Positions 8,512-17,865 are shown, numbered from the stretch's first letter. The stretch: 64,000 bases of DNA from DATAZK01 sp965199805 (GCA_965199805.1 CBDATO010000001.1:2728001-2792000), one strand, 5' to 3'. Notes: generated by a model from the sequence alone, not told the origin. Numbers and translations: made by a program.

Positions 8512-9483
8512 ATGAGCGACGCCCGGGCCGACGCGTACGCCCGCCGGCTCTCGGCCGAGCTCGAGCGCCGCACCGGGAGACGGGTCGACAGCGCGCAGCT
8601 GCTGGGCGAGCGGGCCGCCCTGACCGGTGACCAGCCGCACGGCACCGTCTCGGCCGGCGGCGCGTGCCGGATGGTCGCCTGCGCGGACGGCTGGCTCGCC
8701 GTTTCCCTGCCGCGCGACAGCGACGTCGAGTTGCTGCCGGCCTGGTTGGAGCGCGACGTCACCGGGCTGCCGGCTGACCTGCGCCCGCACCGCGCAGCGG
8801 ACCTCCGTGATCGGGCCCGTCTCCTGGGCCTGGCGGTGAGCGTCGTGGCCGGGGAGCGTCCGCCCCCCCTGGTGCTGCCGCCCGACGGGCCCGCCGCCGA
8901 CGTCGGCCGGCCCCTCGTCGTCGACTTCAGCGCCCTGTGGGCCGGCCCGCTCTGCGCCCGCCTGCTCGGGCTGGCCGGAGGCCGGGTCGTCAAGGTGGAG
9001 ACGCCGGGCCGCCCCGACGGTGCCCGGCTCGGCAACCCGGCGTTCTACGACCTGCTGCACGCCGGGCACGAGTCGCTCGTCGTCGACCCCGCCGATCCGG
9101 CCGGACGCCGGACGCTCGAAGACCTCGTCGACAGGGCCGACGTCGTCATCGAGGCGTCGCGGCCGCGTGCGCTGGCGGGATGGGGACTGTCCGCCGACGC
9201 GTCCGCTGCGCACGGCACCGTCTGGCTGAGCATCACCGCGTACGGACGCACGGCCGGTGACCGGATCGGGTTCGGCGACGACGTCGCGGCCGGCGCCGGC
9301 TTGATCGAGGACGGCGACCCGCCGGCGTTCGTCGGCGACGCCATCGCCGACCCCCTCACGGGCCTCACCGGGGCCGTCGCCGTGCTGCGGGCGCTGGCGG
9401 CCCGGGCCCGTACCGGATCCGGCCAGTTGATCGACCTGGCCATGAGCTCGGTCGTCGCAGCGACGCTCGACCCGGCGCCCTAA
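8512..9483 (+). CDS. class III (CaiB/BaiF) CoA-transferase, short and unusually arranged
   Basis: This 323-residue protein moves CoA between carboxylic acids. The family start motif (VVDFSALWAGPLCARLLG, then GRVVKVETPGRPDG) appears only near residue 135 instead of at the N-terminus. The candidate catalytic Asp follows in FYDLLHAGHESLVVD, with SITAYGR and DVAAGAG later. The first 110 residues (CRMVACADGWLAVSLP) resemble the part that normally follows the large domain, suggesting circular permutation. The usual C-terminal segment is missing. It begins 4 bp after the crotonase, and its stop lies inside the first unit of the inverted-repeat array. Confidence 0.75.
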   Translation: MSDARADAYARRLSAELERRTGRRVDSAQLLGERAALTGDQPHGTVSAGGACRMVACADGWLAVSLPRDSDVELLPAWLERDVTGLPADLRPHRAADLRDRARLLGLAVSVVAGERPPPLVLPPDGPAADVGRPLVVDFSALWAGPLCARLLGLAGGRVVKVETPGRPDGARLGNPAFYDLLHAGHESLVVDPADPAGRRTLEDLVDRADVVIEASRPRALAGWGLSADASAAHGTVWLSITAYGRTAGDRIGFGDDVAAGAGLIEDGDPPAFVGDAIADPLTGLTGAVAVLRALAARARTGSGQLIDLAMSSVVAATLDPAP

Positions 9484-9616
9484 CAAGCGATCGGATGTTG
9501 CCAGGGGACCAATGATGGTTTTCGAGACAACAAGCGATCGGATGTAAGGCCCTACATCCGATCGCTTGTTGTCCCGAAAAGGAACACCGAATCCTTGGTG
9601 ACATCACATCGCTTGT
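9483..9616. repeat. nested inverted-repeat array (four 16-bp dyads)
   Basis: A 16-mer, ACAAGCGATCGGATGT, occurs at 9483-9498 and 9530-9545, and inverted at 9554-9569. A degenerate inverted copy (14/16) lies at 9601-9616. Each unit is itself an imperfect dyad (ACA-NN-CGATCG-NN-TGT). Centre spacings are 47, 24 and 47 bp, so the set is symmetric about 9549.5. The inner part, 9519-9546 against 9553-9580, pairs in 27 of 28 positions around the loop AGGCCC. It lies upstream of the acyl-CoA dehydrogenase promoter. Possible roles are a repressor operator array, a terminator for the preceding operon or a small MITE-like element. Confidence 0.85.
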
Positions 9617-9643
9617 GGGCTCGCGGTGCCGAGGCCCCGCTCG

Positions 9644-9649
9644 TACGCT
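9644..9649 (+). promoter_or_regulatory. -10 box of acyl-CoA dehydrogenase, leaderless
   Basis: TACGCT lies 7 nt before the ATG at 9657, and no Shine-Dalgarno is present. The inverted-repeat array ends 28 bp upstream of this box. Confidence 0.5.
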
Positions 9650-9656
9650 GACCGGC

Positions 9657-10805
9657 ATGGATGCCGACGACTTCGACGTGATCCGGCTGGCCGTGCGCCG
9701 CTTCGTGCGCAACGAGGTCGTGCCGCTCGAGCCGGAGATCGAGGAGCAGGACGAGATCCCGGAGCGCATCCGCAAGGCCGCGGCCGACATGGGGCTGTTC
9801 GGTTTCGCGCTGCCGGAGGAGTACGGCGGGCTCGGGCTGACGATGGAGCAGGAGGCGAAGCTGGTCTTCGAGCTCGGTTACACGACGCCCGCGTTCCGCT
9901 CGCTGTTCGGTACCAACAACGGCATCGCCGGGCACGTGCTGATGCTGGCGGCGAGCGAGGAGCAGAAGGCGGACTTCCTGCCGAAGGTCGCCTCGGGGGA
10001 GTGGACGGCCTCGTTCGCGCTCACCGAGACCGGCGCCGGGTCCGACCCGGCCGGCCTCACCACTGCCGCGGTGCGCGACGGCGACGACTGGATCATCAAC
10101 GGGTCGAAGCGCTGGATCACGAACGCTCCGGCGGCGGATGTCTTCATGGTGTTCGCGCGTACGGATCCGGCCGCGCCGCCGTCCAAGGGCATCTCCTGCT
10201 TCCTCGTCCCGTCCGGCACTCCCGGGGTGAGCACAGGCGCCAAGGACCGGAAGATGGGCCAGGCGGGGGCCTGGACCTCCGACGTCTACCTCGACGACGT
10301 ACGCGTGCCGGCGAACGCCCTGATCGGCGGCGAGGGGCTCGGCTACGCGACGGCGATGGCCTGCCTCGCCCACGGCCGGCTGCACATCGCCGCGCTGTGC
10401 ATGGGGACGACGCAGCGGCTGGTGGACGAGATGGTCGGGTTCGCCACCGAGCGGGTGCAGGGCGGCAAGCCGATCGCGGAGCACCAGCTCATCCAGGCGC
10501 TCATCGCCGACAGCCAGACCGATCTGATGGCCGGGCGGTCGCTGGTGCTGGAGGCGGCGCGGGCGTACGACAGCGGCGAGGACACCAAGCTCGGGCCGGC
10601 GTGCGCGAAGTACTTCGCCAGCGAGGCCGTGGGCCGGGTGGCCGACCGGGCGGTGCAGGTGCACGGCGGCGCCGGTTACATGCACGGGGTCGCCGTCGAG
10701 CGGTTCTACCGCGACGTGCGGCTCTTCCGTATCTACGAGGGCACGAGCCAGATCCAGCAGCTGGTCATCGCCCGGGCCGTCCTCAAGCAGGCAGCTGCGC
10801 GCTGA
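9657..10805 (+). CDS. acyl-CoA dehydrogenase
   Basis: This 382-residue flavoenzyme introduces a 2,3 double bond into an acyl-CoA. The N-terminal helical domain has FALPEEYGGLGL near 55. The beta domain has the FAD-binding FALTETGAGSDPAG near 119 and WITNAPAADVFMV. The C-terminal helical domain holds the catalytic Glu in YEGTSQIQ near 361, in the position used by MCAD-type enzymes. The ATG at 9657 lacks a ribosome site but fits a leaderless start. It has its own promoter behind the inverted-repeat array, so it may be regulated apart from the ligase-crotonase-transferase operon. It overlaps the convergent GGDEF-EAL gene by 23 bp. Confidence 0.88.
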   Translation: MDADDFDVIRLAVRRFVRNEVVPLEPEIEEQDEIPERIRKAAADMGLFGFALPEEYGGLGLTMEQEAKLVFELGYTTPAFRSLFGTNNGIAGHVLMLAASEEQKADFLPKVASGEWTASFALTETGAGSDPAGLTTAAVRDGDDWIINGSKRWITNAPAADVFMVFARTDPAAPPSKGISCFLVPSGTPGVSTGAKDRKMGQAGAWTSDVYLDDVRVPANALIGGEGLGYATAMACLAHGRLHIAALCMGTTQRLVDEMVGFATERVQGGKPIAEHQLIQALIADSQTDLMAGRSLVLEAARAYDSGEDTKLGPACAKYFASEAVGRVADRAVQVHGGAGYMHGVAVERFYRDVRLFRIYEGTSQIQQLVIARAVLKQAAAR

Positions 10806-12879
10806 TGGTGTCGTCGGCCGGGGTGCGCGGGGTCGGCGGCGCGGCCGGCAGCTCGGACGGCTGCTGGTGGAACTCGGTGAGTTCGGCCTGCGGCTTCGGC
10901 CGCGAGTAGAGGAAGCCCTGCGCCCGGCCGCAGCGCATGTCGCGCAGCAGGGTGGCCTGGGCCTCGTTCTCGATGCCCTCCGCGACGATGCCGACCCCGA
11001 GGCTGTGCGCGAGGTCGACGATCGACTGCACCAGCGTGAGGGCGTGCGGGTCGGTGGTCATCTCGTCGACGAAGGAACGGTCGATCTTCACGATGTCGAC
11101 CGGCAGCTGGCGCAGGAACGACAGCCCCGCGTAACCGGTGCCGAAGTCGTCGACCGCGATCCGGACGCCGAGCGCGCGCAGCCGGGCGAGCCGCTCGGCG
11201 ACGACGTCGAAGTCGTGCACGAGGACGCCCTCGGTGATCTCCAGGGTGAGCAGCTGCGGTGCCATCCCGCTGTGCTCGAGGGCGCCGGTGACGAGCCCGA
11301 GCAGGTTGTCGTCGACGAGCTGACGCGGCGAGATGTTCACCGCGAGGGCGACCGGGCTGCCGTCGTCGCACTGCATCGCCGCCATGGCGTGGACGGCGGT
11401 GGTCAGCACCCAGTTGCCGATCGGGCCGATCAGCCCGGTGCTCTCGGCAAGCGGGATGAAGCGGGCCGGCGCGACCATGCCGTACTCGGGGTGGTGCCAG
11501 CGGACCAGGGCCTCGACCCCGTACGGGCTGCCGTCGTCGAGCTGCACGGTCGGCTGGTAGTAGACCTCCAGCTCGCCGCGCTCGACGGCACCGGTGAGGT
11601 CCTGCACCAGCAGGGCGCGCTCCCGCGCCTCGTCGTGCATGCCCGGGGTGAAGACCGCGACGCGGTCCTTGCCGCAGGCCTTCGCGAGGTACATGGCGAG
11701 GTCGGCGTTGCGGACCAGGGCGTCGGCGCTGCGGGCGTCGCGCGACTCGAGCGTGCTGCTGTCGGCGACGCCGATGCTGACCCGGATCGAGACCTGCGCG
11801 TCACCCAGCTCGGCCGGGGCGGCGAGCGAGGCCAGCAGCCGGTCGGCGGCGGCCTGCGCGGTCGTCGGTCCGCCGTAGAGCAGCACCGCGAACTCGTCGC
11901 CGCCGAAGCGGGCCGCCAGGTCGCGCTCGGTGAGTCCCTCACGCAGCCGGTGGGCGACGGTACGCAGCAGCGCATCGCCGCCGGCGTGGCCGAACGAGTC
12001 GTTCACGCCCTTGAAGTCGTCGAGGTCGACGAACAGGAGGCTGACCGGTGCGTCGGGGTCGCGCAGGGCGCGGTTGGCCGTCTCCAGCAGCATGACGCGG
12101 TTGGCGAGGCCGGTGAGCGGGTCGTGCAGCCCCTGCTGCTCCGACATGCGCCACGAGGCGACCAGCGCGAGGCTGCAGGCGAGGACGAAGCCGCCGTGCA
12201 CCGCGGCCCAGATCCACGGGTCGTTCATCGCGGAGCTTTCGCTGAAGACCTGGTGCGGCGCGAGCGTGCCCATGATCCCGTGGTGCAGCACGACGATGAC
12301 GAGGGCGCTGCCGAACGGCGCCCACGCCTGGTAGAGCGAGACCACGCCGACCATCACGAAGAAGCTGAAGTGCGCCTCGGTGATGCCGTCGGACAGCTCG
12401 ACGAGCGTGGCCGACGCCGCCATGAGACTGGTGGTGGCGCTCACCGCCCGCCAGTTGCGGGACAGCTGCGGCAGCAGGGCGGGGATCGCCGGCACGGCCA
12501 CGATGGCGACCACGACCACGGCCTTGAGCACGGTGTCACCGCGCAAGAGCGCGTACGCACCGAGCGCGAACGCCTGGACGAACGCGAGCTCGACGATGAT
12601 GCGGTGCCGGCGCGTCCAGACCGCCTCCGGCAGGAGCCGGCCCTCGGGCAGCGCGCCGCGTAGCCGGGCCCACCAGGCGGACGGCCGGTGCCGGGCCAGT
12701 CCGGCGAAGCCCGTCCTGCGCACCGGGGTGCCGCGGCCGCCGTGGCGCGGCACACCGCGACGGGCGTTGAAGGCGGCGAGGCCGGCGATCGCGAGCACGA
12801 CGATGCTCAGGAAGAGCAGCAGGCTCGTCGCGAGCGAGAGGTGCTCGGATCCGCCGTGCGTCATCTGGTCCATGGGCAT
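10783..12879 (-). CDS. membrane GGDEF-EAL cyclic-di-GMP protein
   Basis: About 698 residues. The frame opens at 12921, but the ATG at 12879 (MPMDQMTHGG) has AAAAGGG 6 nt upstream and is the better start. Roughly seven hydrophobic segments fill residues 1-230, one helix near 20 and a cluster at 85-225, and probably form a sensory membrane domain. A GGDEF domain follows, with an intact active site FGGDEFAVL near 325. An EAL domain comes last, with EALVRWHHP near 450 and the later motif DDFGTGYAGL. Both active-site sequences look intact, so synthase and phosphodiesterase activity are both possible. No nearby gene suggests the output. Confidence 0.88.
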   Translation of the reverse strand: MPMDQMTHGGSEHLSLATSLLLFLSIVVLAIAGLAAFNARRGVPRHGGRGTPVRRTGFAGLARHRPSAWWARLRGALPEGRLLPEAVWTRRHRIIVELAFVQAFALGAYALLRGDTVLKAVVVVAIVAVPAIPALLPQLSRNWRAVSATTSLMAASATLVELSDGITEAHFSFFVMVGVVSLYQAWAPFGSALVIVVLHHGIMGTLAPHQVFSESSAMNDPWIWAAVHGGFVLACSLALVASWRMSEQQGLHDPLTGLANRVMLLETANRALRDPDAPVSLLFVDLDDFKGVNDSFGHAGGDALLRTVAHRLREGLTERDLAARFGGDEFAVLLYGGPTTAQAAADRLLASLAAPAELGDAQVSIRVSIGVADSSTLESRDARSADALVRNADLAMYLAKACGKDRVAVFTPGMHDEARERALLVQDLTGAVERGELEVYYQPTVQLDDGSPYGVEALVRWHHPEYGMVAPARFIPLAESTGLIGPIGNWVLTTAVHAMAAMQCDDGSPVALAVNISPRQLVDDNLLGLVTGALEHSGMAPQLLTLEITEGVLVHDFDVVAERLARLRALGVRIAVDDFGTGYAGLSFLRQLPVDIVKIDRSFVDEMTTDPHALTLVQSIVDLAHSLGVGIVAEGIENEAQATLLRDMRCGRAQGFLYSRPKPQAELTEFHQQPSELPAAPPTPRTPADDTISAQLPA

Positions 12880-12977
12880 GTTCATCCCTTTTGTCGTCGT
12901 CATGCCGCGCGGCGGTCGCAACCCTCCGATCGGGTATCTCTTGGCGGGAATGGGCCGCGCGGACGATCACTGGTCGT

Positions 12978-12983
12978 TACGGT
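12978..12983 (+). promoter_or_regulatory. -10 box of liv operon, leaderless
   Basis: TACGGT lies 6 nt before the ATG at 12990, and no Shine-Dalgarno is visible. Confidence 0.45.
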
Positions 12984-12989
12984 TCTCGC

Positions 12990-13814
12990 ATGGCGCCCGG
13001 AGACGACGTCACGACCGCAGAACCCCTGCTCGACGTGCGTGAGCTGCGGTTGCATTTCGGCGGGGTCGCCGTGCTCGACGGCGTCTCCTTCACCGTCCGT
13101 GATCAGACGATCACCTCGCTGATCGGACCGAATGGCGCAGGCAAGACGTCGCTCTTCAATTGCGCCAGCCGCTTCTACGACCCGGAATTCGGACGCATCC
13201 TGCTCCGGGATTTCCCGAAACCGACCCCGGTGGATCTGCTCGAGGTCCCGGCGCACCGGCTGGCCGGCCTCGGGGTCGCCCGTACCTTCCAGGAGCTCGC
13301 GCTCTTCCCGAGCATGAGCGTGCTCGACAACGTGGCCCTGGGCGCGCACGTGACCACGGCGTCCGGCGTCCTGCGCGGGGCGCTGCGCACGCCCGCCGCG
13401 CGACGGCTCGAGGCGAAGGCCCGGGCGCACTGCCGCGACCTGCTGAGCCTGCTCGATCTCGGAGCGCTCGCCGACCGGCCGGCCACCGGTCTCGCGTACG
13501 GGCTGCAGAAGCGGGTGGAGCTCGCCCGGGCGCTCGCCTCACGCCCGCGGCTGCTGCTGCTCGACGAGCCGGCCAGTGGGTTGACCGGTGGTGAGGTGAA
13601 CACCTTCGCCGACCTGCTGCAGCGCGTACGCGCCGAGCTGGGGCTGACCGTCCTGCTGATCGAGCACCACATGGCGATGGTCATGCGGCTGTCGGACCGG
13701 GTGGTCGTGCTCGACGGCGGCCGGGTCATCGCCCAGGGCACGCCCGCCGAGGTGCAGGCGGACCCGGCGGTGATCGAGGCCTACCTCGGCGTGCCGGTCG
13801 CGGCGGGCCGATGA
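12990..13814 (+). CDS. livG: ABC transporter ATPase, LivG type
   Basis: This 274-residue ATP-binding subunit belongs to a branched-chain amino acid (HAAT-type) importer. Walker A is GPNGAGKTS near 45. The LivG-style signature YGLQKRVELARALA appears near 168 in place of LSGGQ. Walker B is LLLLDEPASG, followed by the switch His in IEHHMAMVM. The ATG at 12990 is 6 nt after a -10 box. It is the first gene of livG-livF-livH-livM-livK, and its stop overlaps the livF ATG. Confidence 0.88.
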   Translation: MAPGDDVTTAEPLLDVRELRLHFGGVAVLDGVSFTVRDQTITSLIGPNGAGKTSLFNCASRFYDPEFGRILLRDFPKPTPVDLLEVPAHRLAGLGVARTFQELALFPSMSVLDNVALGAHVTTASGVLRGALRTPAARRLEAKARAHCRDLLSLLDLGALADRPATGLAYGLQKRVELARALASRPRLLLLDEPASGLTGGEVNTFADLLQRVRAELGLTVLLIEHHMAMVMRLSDRVVVLDGGRVIAQGTPAEVQADPAVIEAYLGVPVAAGR

Positions 13815-14548
13815 GCGCCTCCGGGAGCACCCCGCTGCTCGAGGTGACGGGCCTGCACGCCGGCTACGGCCAGCTGCGGGTGCTGCACGGGATCGATCTC
13901 GCGGTGCACCACGGCGAGGCGGTGGTGCTGCTGGGCGCCAACGGGGCGGGCAAGACGACGACCCTGCGCGCCGTCAGCGGGCTGCTCCCGGCCCGCGACG
14001 TCACGGCCGGCGAGATCACGCTCGCCGGCCGCCCGATCCGGGGGCTGCGGCCGGAGCAGCTGGTCCGCCGCGGGCTGGCGCACGTGCCGCAGGGGCGCGG
14101 CACCTTCGGGTCGCTCAGCGTCGACGACAACCTGCGGGCCGGTGCCATCACCCGGCGCGACCGCGACGTCGCCGGTGACATCGAACGGACGTACGCCCAC
14201 TTCCCGCAGCTGGCCAAGTTGCGCCGCCGCTCCGCGGGCACCCTGTCGGGCGGGGAGCAGCAGATGCTCGCCATCGGCCGCGCGCTGCTGTCACGACCGC
14301 AGGTGCTGCTGCTCGACGAGCCGTCGCTCGGGCTGGCGCCGATCGTGGTCCGTGACCTCATGGGCCGGCTCGCCGCGCTGATCGAGGAGACCGGCACCGC
14401 GCTGCTGCTGGTCGAGCAGAACGCGGTGCCTGCGCTCGAGCTGGCCGGCCGGGCCTATGTGCTGGAGGCGGGGGCGATCGCGCTGACGGGCCCGGCCGAT
14501 GCGCTGCAGGCCGACGAGTCGCTGCGCCGCGCCTACCTGGGGTACTGA
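13811..14548 (+). CDS. livF: ABC transporter ATPase, LivF type
   Basis: This is the second ATP-binding subunit, 245 residues, starting at an ATG that overlaps the livG stop (ATGA). It has Walker A GANGAGKTT near 39, signature LSGGEQQMLAIGRAL near 142, Walker B LLLDEPSLGLAP and the switch region LLVEQNAV. LivF and LivG form the ATPase heterodimer of the importer. The next gene (livH) begins 1 bp after its stop. Confidence 0.88.
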   Translation: MSASGSTPLLEVTGLHAGYGQLRVLHGIDLAVHHGEAVVLLGANGAGKTTTLRAVSGLLPARDVTAGEITLAGRPIRGLRPEQLVRRGLAHVPQGRGTFGSLSVDDNLRAGAITRRDRDVAGDIERTYAHFPQLAKLRRRSAGTLSGGEQQMLAIGRALLSRPQVLLLDEPSLGLAPIVVRDLMGRLAALIEETGTALLLVEQNAVPALELAGRAYVLEAGAIALTGPADALQADESLRRAYLGY

Positions 14549-14549
14549 C

Positions 14550-15427
14550 GTGCTCTTCCTGCAGCACGTCCTCGACGGTGTGCAGTACGGCTGCATCTAC
14601 GCGGCGCTCGCGCTCGCGATCGTTCTCGTCTTCCGCGGCACCGGCGCCCTGAACTTCGCGCAGGGCGAGATGGCCATGGTCTCGACGTACGTCACCTGGG
14701 AGCTCTACGGCTCGGCCTCCCCGTGCCGGCGGCGATCGCGGTGTCGATGGCGGTCGCGTTCTGCGTCGGTGCCCTCATCGAGCGCACCGTCCTGCGCCCG
14801 ATCGCGGCGCGGGCGACCGGTCACCTGCCGGTCGTCGTGGCCACCATCGGGCTGCTGCTGGCGCTGAACAGCGCCGCCCAGTGGATCTTCGGGACGGACG
14901 GGCGGGTGCTGCCCAGCATGTTCGGCTCGGACACCGTGCGGACCGGGTCGCTGAGCTTCACCACCGCGACGGCGGGCGCACTCGGTGTCCTGATCACCGT
15001 GGCACTCGCCCTGCGGCTGCTGCTGAACCGCACCCGCATGGGTCTCGCGCTGCGGGCCGTCGCGGCCGGGCAGCAGTCCAGCCGGCTCGTCGGCATCCGC
15101 GTCGGCCGGGTGCTCATGGCCGGGTGGGGGCTGGCGGCGGCCCTGGGTGCGCTCGCCGGCGCCCTCGTCGCGCCGACCGTCACGGCCTTCGACTACTCGC
15201 TGATGCAGGGCGTCCTGGTGCTGGCGTTCGCCGCGGCGACCTTCGGCGGCTTCGACAGCCTGCCGGGCGCCGTGGTCGGCGGGCTCGTCGTCGGGGTGCT
15301 CGAGAGCCTGGCGGGCGCGTACCTCGCGGCGGACCTCAAGCTGCCGCTCGCCTTCGTCGTCATCGTCGGCTTCCTGTTGATCCGGCCCAACGGTCTGTTC
15401 GGCACCGCCCGGGTGGCCCGGGTATGA
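14550..15427 (+). pseudogene. livH: ABC transporter permease LivH, frameshifted
   Basis: The gene begins at the GTG 14550 (LFLQHVLDGVQYGCIYAALAL, with FAQGEMAMVSTYV) and stays in frame to about 14715. LivH homology then continues one base out of phase (PAAIAVSMAVAFCVGALIERTVLRP) to the stop at 15427. The total is 878 nt, one short of 293 codons. An extra C at about 14711, giving GGCCTCGGCCTC, would restore a normal 292-residue permease. Either the gene is broken or a base is missing from the assembly. The flanking liv genes are intact in their starts, overlaps and motifs. Confidence 0.8.
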
Positions 15428-16498
15428 CCGCCCGCACCCTGGGCCGGGGGCTGGTGGCCGTCGCCGTCGTGGCCCTGCTGATCCTCCTGCCGAGCCTGGT
15501 TGCGCCGTACCAGGTGGAGCGCTTCGCCGGCAGCATCGCCATCGCGATCGCCGTGCTCGGGCTGGTCGTGCTCACTGGATGGTCGGGGCAGATCACGCTC
15601 GGCAACGGCGCCTTCTTCGGCATCGGCGCGTACACGACCGCGATCCTGGTGGCCCAGCACGGCTGGCCGCATCTCGCGACGCTCGCGCTCGCCGCCGTCA
15701 TCGGCCTGGTCTGCGGCGCGCTCGCCGGCCTGCCTGCGCTACGGGTCGCGGGCATCTACCTCGCGTTGGTCAGCCTCGCGCTCGCCACGGTCTTCCCGTC
15801 GCTCGTCGTGCACTTCGAGTCCTTCACCGGCGGCACGCAGGGGATGGCGGTGCCCGCGTTTACGCCCTCCTTCGGCCTCTCGCAGGAGAAGCTGGGGCTA
15901 TTACGTCGCACTCGCGGTCGCCGTCCCGCTCTTCCTGCTGGTGTGGGACCTCGGCCGCAGCCGGGTCGGGCGCGGGATGCGGGCCATGCGCGACAGCGAG
16001 CCGGCCGCCAAGGCGATGGGCGTGCCGACCGCGCACTACAAGGTCGGTGGCTACGCGCTGGCCGGGTCGCTCGCCGCGGTCGGCGGCTCGCTGTCGGTGC
16101 TGGTCCAGCCGTACCCGTACGTCGACCCGCGTACGTACGCCATCGCCCTGTCCATCGCGCTGGTCACCGGACTCGTGGTCGGCGGGTCCACCAGCGTGGT
16201 CGGCGCCGTGCTGGCCGCACTCTTCCTGGACCGGGCCCCCGGCTTCGTCACCGACGTCGCGCACCTCGACGGCGCCGCCACCAACGTCTTCTACGGCGGC
16301 CTGCTGATCCTGCTCATGTTCGTCATGCCGGGCGGGATCGTCGGCCTCGCAGCCGCCCTCCGGAAGAAAACCACCCGGCGCCGTCGGGTTGCCGACAAAG
16401 CCGACCCGGCCGTCCGCGACTTCCGCCATGATCATCAGGCCGAGGTCCTGATCGTCCCGATGTGCACCCCCGTGCACGACCCCGAGAGGATCCCATGA
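15424..16498 (+). pseudogene. livM: ABC transporter permease LivM, frameshifted
   Basis: The start is an ATG overlapping the livH stop. The first 157 codons encode normal LivM (WSGQITLGNGAFFGIGAYTTA). At about 15891-15898 the homology moves by one base: EKLG in the first frame, WGYYVALAVAVPLFLLVWDL in the second. The second frame keeps LivM features (RAMRDSEPAAKAMGV, GGSTSVVGAVLAALFL) to the stop at 16498. About 357 residues would result if the frame were joined. The stop overlaps the livK ATG, as expected for an intact operon. Whether the frameshift is real or a sequence error cannot be decided here. Confidence 0.8.
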
Positions 16499-17865
16499 TC
16501 GTCCGTTCCTCAGCCCGCCGACTGTGCGCCGTCGTCGTGACGGCGGGCACCCTCGTCGCCGTCGCCGTCGCCGCCTGCGGCAGCTCCGGCGGCTCCGCCG
16601 GGTCCTCCGGCTCACCGAGCGCCGGCGGCAGCACCAGCAGCTCGGGCGGCACCAGCAATGCCAAGGTCGACCCGACCACCGGCATGATCAACGCCAAGGC
16701 CTGCACCAACACGACCCAGGGCGTGACCGGCGACAGCATCACGTTCGGCCTCGCGCACCCGGAGTCGGGTCCGTCGGCGGTGACGTCCAAGTCGGCGATC
16801 GGCATGAAGGCCTACTTCGACTACGTCAACGACACCGAGGGCGGGGTCAAGGGTCACGAGCTCAAGCTCGTCATGAAGGACGACGCGGCGCAGCCGGCCA
16901 AGACCGTCCAGGTCGTCAACGAGATGCTGGCGCAGGACAAGGTCTTCGGCTTCCTGCAGAACCAGGGCACGCCCAACAACCTCGCCATCCGTGACCGGCT
17001 CGACGCCCAATGCGTGCCGAACCTGCTGCTCGCCACCGGCTCCCCGGCCCTGGTGTCGCCGGAGAAGCACCCCTTCACGCTCATCGCCAACGCCACGTAC
17101 GCCGCCGAGGTGAACGCCTTCGTCGACTACCTCGACAAGAACGCCCCGGACGCGAAGATCGCCACGATCAGCGAGAACAGCGACTTCGGCAAGTCCTACC
17201 GGACACCGATGGAGGCCGCGGTCAAGGGCAAGAAGGTCACGCTCGTCGACCAGGAGACGTACGAGCCGAGCGACCCCAACGTGACCGCGCAGTTCACCGC
17301 GATCCGGGCCAAGGGCGCCACCGCCATCTTCATCGGTGCCGCGGCACTCAAGTGCCCGCAGTCGATCGACGCCGCCGCCGGTCAGTACAAGTACGTCTAC
17401 CTGTCGGGCAACTGCACCTCGAAGTCGATCGTCGGCCTGGCCAAGCCGGAGTTCGCGAACGGCGTCATCAGCGAGAGTGCCCTGCTCGACCCGAGCAACC
17501 CCGACACCGCGTCGAACCCCCGGATGAAGACCTACCGCGACGTCATGGCCAAGTACGCGCCGAAGGACGACGCCACCCTGAGCTCGGTCTCCTACGGCTA
17601 CACCGAGGCTGCGATCCTGGTCGAGATCCTCAAGAAGTCACCGGAGCTCGATCGGGTCGCCGTCATGAACACGGCACGCAACCTCACCCTCACCGACGTC
17701 GGGCTGCTGCAGCCCGGCGTGCAGTGGAAGACCTCCGGGCTGACCGACGCCTTCCCGATCGAGAGCTTCCGGCTGCAGACGTGGGACAGCGCCAAGAGCA
17801 CGTTCCAGCCGGTGCAGGAGCTGTCGTCGTACGAGGGCCGGTCGGCGGAGCTGCTCGGCTCGTGA
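16495..17865 (+). CDS. livK: branched-chain amino acid-type substrate-binding lipoprotein
   Basis: This 456-residue binding protein belongs to the liv importer. A signal peptide ends in the lipobox VAAC with Cys28, so the mature protein is lipid-anchored outside the membrane. A Ser/Gly-rich linker runs to about residue 60. The periplasmic-binding fold (Peripla_BP_6) follows with ITFGLAHPESGPSA, KGHELKLVMKDDA and NSDFGKSYRTPME. The ATG overlaps the livM stop. The ligand could be an amino acid, an amide or an aromatic compound, since HAAT binders are diverse. Confidence 0.85.
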   Translation: MIVRSSARRLCAVVVTAGTLVAVAVAACGSSGGSAGSSGSPSAGGSTSSSGGTSNAKVDPTTGMINAKACTNTTQGVTGDSITFGLAHPESGPSAVTSKSAIGMKAYFDYVNDTEGGVKGHELKLVMKDDAAQPAKTVQVVNEMLAQDKVFGFLQNQGTPNNLAIRDRLDAQCVPNLLLATGSPALVSPEKHPFTLIANATYAAEVNAFVDYLDKNAPDAKIATISENSDFGKSYRTPMEAAVKGKKVTLVDQETYEPSDPNVTAQFTAIRAKGATAIFIGAAALKCPQSIDAAAGQYKYVYLSGNCTSKSIVGLAKPEFANGVISESALLDPSNPDTASNPRMKTYRDVMAKYAPKDDATLSSVSYGYTEAAILVEILKKSPELDRVAVMNTARNLTLTDVGLLQPGVQWKTSGLTDAFPIESFRLQTWDSAKSTFQPVQELSSYEGRSAELLGS

